Source: Shewanella indica
GTDB taxonomy: Bacteria > Pseudomonadota > Gammaproteobacteria > Enterobacterales > Shewanellaceae
DNA length: 64,000 nt
NCBI RefSeq assembly: GCF_002836975.1
Contig: NZ_NIJK01000040.1
Span: 1 to 64,000, forward strand
Reading direction: 5' to 3'
The notes beneath the pieces are model-generated. The model was not told the DNA's origin. It made no database searches and worked only from the letters and a program-made list of their open reading frames with translations. Position numbers and translations under genes: made by a program. This document shows, one piece after another, positions 61,413 through 64,000 of this stretch. Within the stretch, counting starts at the first letter, position 1. The number at the start of each line of letters is the position of its first letter.

Positions 61413-63992
61413 TTAGGTTGTTGGGGTCCCGAATTGGGACAGGGCACTGATCAGTGACTCTTTCAGCCTGTGTTGCTGGGCTTCATCCAGTGCCAGTCCC
61501 TGATTGGTTTGTAGAATAAAAAAGTCCTCAGCGCGCTCGCCTATCGTGGTGATCTTGGCCGCCAGCAGGGTGACATCACAGCGATAGAAGGTTTCACCTA
61601 TCTTGGCCAGCAGACCTGGGCTATCCAAGGCTATCAGCTCCATCATACTTGTACCATGGCGGCGGGTAGGCAGAAAACTGACCTGAGTCGGAACTTTAAA
61701 AGGTTTCATCTTGCGCGACAACTTGCGAAAGCGCGGGATCTTGGGTTGTTCGCCACTGAGCGCTTTGCCAAGGGCCTTGCGTATACTTTGTATCCGCGAT
61801 AACTGACTAACCGCCTTGCCGTCCTGCTCGAGGATCACAAAGGTATCCAAAGCGTAATTGTCCTTGGATGTCATGATGTTGGCATCATGAACATTGATAT
61901 TCTTGTTGTCCAGCACCGCCATCACAGTGGCAAACAGCTTGGGTTTGTCCTGGCAGTAGACAAACAGCTCTGTGCCGCCACGGGTGGTGTGTTTGGATAC
62001 CATTACCAGCGGTTCATCCTGCTTGTGCTTTAGAATGGCCTCAGCGTGCCAGGCGATTTGATTGGGTTGATGACGCAAAAAGTAATCGGCCTTGAATCTC
62101 TGCCACAGTAGATCGAGAGTCTTCTCCTTGAAGCCGCGCCGCAGCAACTCTTTCTTGGCTTTAGCTTGATGCTCCCGTACCCGGGCACGAATATCCACCG
62201 GCTTTTCTTTACCGCGGGCAAGCACTCTCTGAGTGGCAAAATAGAGATCCCTGAGCAGGGAGCCCTTCCAGTTGTTCCAGGTTTTTTCATTGGTGGCACA
62301 GATATCGGCTACCGTCAGGCAGTAGAGGTAACTCAGGTGCACCGCATCGCGAACTTTATCGGCAAAGTCGGCGACCACTTCCGGATCGGAAATATCCCGC
62401 CGCTGGGCGACAATCGACATCAACAGATGATTTTCTACCAACCAGCTGACCAAGCGGCCGTCGTGGTCGTTGAGACCGTGCAGTTTGCAAAATTCCAGCG
62501 CATCGACTGCGCCGAGCTTACTGTGATCGCCGCCGCGGCCTTTGGCGATGTCGTGGAAAATGGCCGCCAATACCAGCAGCCCCTTTTTTGGCAATTGATT
62601 GATCAGCACAGAGCCGAGTGGGAATTCCTCTTTCTGTTCTGCCTGGGCAAATTTGTCGATATTGAGCAGCAGCCTGTGAGTGTGTTCATCTACCGTGTAG
62701 GCGTGGAAGAGGTCAAACTGCATCTGGCCTTCAATGGCGCGCCAGGCAGGTAAATAAGCCGACATCACTCCGTGTTTGTGCATTAGCGACAGGGCGGCAA
62801 TACCGCGAGCATGACGGAGAATTTCCATAAATACTCTGCGGCAGCCCTCCCGGGCCATCAGAGGTTGCGGCTGGGCGCGTCTGGCTCTTCTCAGCGCCCT
62901 CAGGGTTGGCGCGTAAATTCCCTGAATGTTGGAATTGCGGGCCACATGCAAAAACAGCCTGACGATCTCTTCCGGATCGTCAAACAGCGCCAAGTCCAGC
63001 GCCTCGATAAAGCGACCGCGGCGCTGATAGTGTTCATCTATAGGCTGGATTTCCAGCGCCTGAGTGTGTCCCAGGGTGGCGCGTTTGAACAGTTGCAGCA
63101 GCATCTCGTTGAGCTCCATCACCCGCCGCACTGTGCGGTAATAGTGCTTCATCATCTGCTCGACCGCCAGTTGGGTAGCGTCTTCGTAACCCATGAGGCC
63201 GGCTACCTGACGCTGCAAGTCAAACAGCAAACGGTTTTCGTCGCGGCCCGATGCCAGGTGCAGGGCAAATCTCAGCTCCCAGAGGAAGTGCTGACACTCA
63301 AGCAACTCTTCGAGTTCGGCCTGCTGCAAAAAACCATGCTCGACCAGTTCTTCAAGTCTGGCGGCATCGAAGTGGCGCATAGCGACCCAGGCTATGGTCT
63401 GAATATCCCTCAGGCCACCGGGGCAGGTCTTGATATTGGGCTCAAGATCGAAGGCGTTGGCCCTGGCATGGCGGGCACGCTGTTCATCTCGCTTGGCATT
63501 GAAAAACGCGTTTGAGGGCCAGAATTGGTGCTCGCGAATCGCGTCGTAGAGAGTATCAAACAGGATTTCCGGGCCGGTAAGCAGTCTGGCTTCCAATAGG
63601 TTGGTGGCTATGGTGATGTCTTGTCGACCCTGTTGCAGGGTTTCTTTCAAGGTTCTGACACTGTGACCGATTTCAAGACCAGCGTCCCAGAGAAAGGCGA
63701 TATAAGCACTGAGCCTGCTCTCGGCTGCTGGGTCCAGGTTGTCATCCACCAGAAACAGCAGATCTATGTCCGAGTAGGGATGCAGCTCACCGCGGCCATA
63801 GCCGCCGACGGCGATAAGAGCGATGGGATAAGCATCCAAGCCTTCGGCCTGCCATTGTTCAATCAGCTGCTTATCGACAAAGCGACAGCGGCTGGTAACC
63901 AGTTCGACTATCTTTTCTCGCGAGGTAAACCTGTCAAACAGGGCTTGATTCTGCTCACAAAGTGCCGTTTTGGCTGCCAGCGCTGTGCTCAT
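61413..63992 (-). CDS. glnD: Bifunctional uridylyltransferase/uridylyl-removing enzyme GlnD
   Basis: An 859-residue nitrogen sensor that uridylylates PII when glutamine is scarce and removes UMP when it is plentiful. The nucleotidyltransferase motif [17 protein letters not shown] is near residue 63, the HD hydrolase motif [18 protein letters not shown] near 495, and two C-terminal ACT domains bind glutamine ([40 protein letters not shown]). Length is close to E. coli GlnD (890). The ATG is only 8 bp from the window edge, so its upstream region is not visible. Confidence 0.96.
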   Translation of the reverse strand: MSTALAAKTALCEQNQALFDRFTSREKIVELVTSRCRFVDKQLIEQWQAEGLDAYPIALIAVGGYGRGELHPYSDIDLLFLVDDNLDPAAESRLSAYIAFLWDAGLEIGHSVRTLKETLQQGRQDITIATNLLEARLLTGPEILFDTLYDAIREHQFWPSNAFFNAKRDEQRARHARANAFDLEPNIKTCPGGLRDIQTIAWVAMRHFDAARLEELVEHGFLQQAELEELLECQHFLWELRFALHLASGRDENRLLFDLQRQVAGLMGYEDATQLAVEQMMKHYYRTVRRVMELNEMLLQLFKRATLGHTQALEIQPIDEHYQRRGRFIEALDLALFDDPEEIVRLFLHVARNSNIQGIYAPTLRALRRARRAQPQPLMAREGCRRVFMEILRHARGIAALSLMHKHGVMSAYLPAWRAIEGQMQFDLFHAYTVDEHTHRLLLNIDKFAQAEQKEEFPLGSVLINQLPKKGLLVLAAIFHDIAKGRGGDHSKLGAVDALEFCKLHGLNDHDGRLVSWLVENHLLMSIVAQRRDISDPEVVADFADKVRDAVHLSYLYCLTVADICATNEKTWNNWKGSLLRDLYFATQRVLARGKEKPVDIRARVREHQAKAKKELLRRGFKEKTLDLLWQRFKADYFLRHQPNQIAWHAEAILKHKQDEPLVMVSKHTTRGGTELFVYCQDKPKLFATVMAVLDNKNINVHDANIMTSKDNYALDTFVILEQDGKAVSQLSRIQSIRKALGKALSGEQPKIPRFRKLSRKMKPFKVPTQVSFLPTRRHGTSMMELIALDSPGLLAKIGETFYRCDVTLLAAKITTIGERAEDFFILQTNQGLALDEAQQHRLKESLISALSQFGTPTT

Positions 63993-64000
63993 TCTATTCC

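Overview
The window looks like chromosomal DNA of a marine gammaproteobacterium, most probably Shewanella. The basis is gene content and synteny: yfjD(corB)-ypjD next to ffh-rpsP-rimM-trmD-rplS, glnD-dapD, yqcC-truC-yqcA, two TonB-dependent receptors, and several small families common in Shewanella (DUF3718, DUF3549, DUF3301, Mpo1-like). GC content is moderate. This assignment is inference from the sequence alone, and the species (S. algae-like?) is a guess.

Layout. Positions 1-850 hold little coding DNA: a mosaic of structured repeats, one 53-codon ORF, and what looks like the Shine-Dalgarno of a minus-strand gene lying off the left edge. From 0.97 to 8.3 kb are an RsmB/NOP-type RNA methyltransferase, two glutathione S-transferases divergent from a TetR regulator, a DUF2461 protein, a Fur-box-controlled TonB receptor and a PhnA-type zinc protein. 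From 8.4 to 15.4 kb are MarR and Crp/Fnr regulators, a YgjV-like membrane protein, two overlapping zinc-ribbon genes, a type II NADH dehydrogenase and an iron-dependent alcohol dehydrogenase. From 15.7 to 20 kb lies a compact minus-strand operon: a lysine 2,3-aminomutase-like gene (ablA), a sodium:solute symporter and a beta-lysine acetyltransferase-like gene (ablB). It is divergent from a MarR regulator that resembles those controlling osmolyte genes. From 20.3 to 32.7 kb is a complete glycogen operon, malQ-glgB-glgX-glgP-glgC-glgA, with most junctions overlapping. It is followed by a PAS-GGDEF-EAL protein, an RhlE-type helicase, a tryptophan-repeat lipoprotein, a CobW GTPase, a MATE exporter and a second NDH-2. 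From 41.8 to 45.9 kb a LacI regulator faces a carbohydrate-type TonB receptor. From 46.3 to 52.9 kb is the SRP/ribosomal-protein block. At 53.4-53.8 kb is a long RNA gene rich in GGA motifs, read here as CsrB. The right end carries DUF3301-DUF3549, yqcC-truC-yqcA, a PTS glucose-family permease, purU, dapD and glnD. A 264-bp MITE sits exactly in the truC stop codon.

How it fits together. Carbon storage is the dominant theme: the glg operon makes and degrades glycogen, and a CsrB-like RNA elsewhere in the window would antagonise CsrA, a known repressor of glycogen synthesis in enterobacteria. Two outer-membrane receptors, one probably for heme or iron and one for an oligosaccharide, and a PTS permease supply nutrients. 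Two NDH-2 enzymes offer alternative entry of NADH electrons into the quinone pool. The abl locus is the most interesting accessory system: enzymes, a transporter and a regulator in one cassette, consistent with synthesis and recapture of N-epsilon-acetyl-beta-lysine as a compatible solute. I saw no prophage, complete insertion sequence, CRISPR array, rRNA or tRNA.
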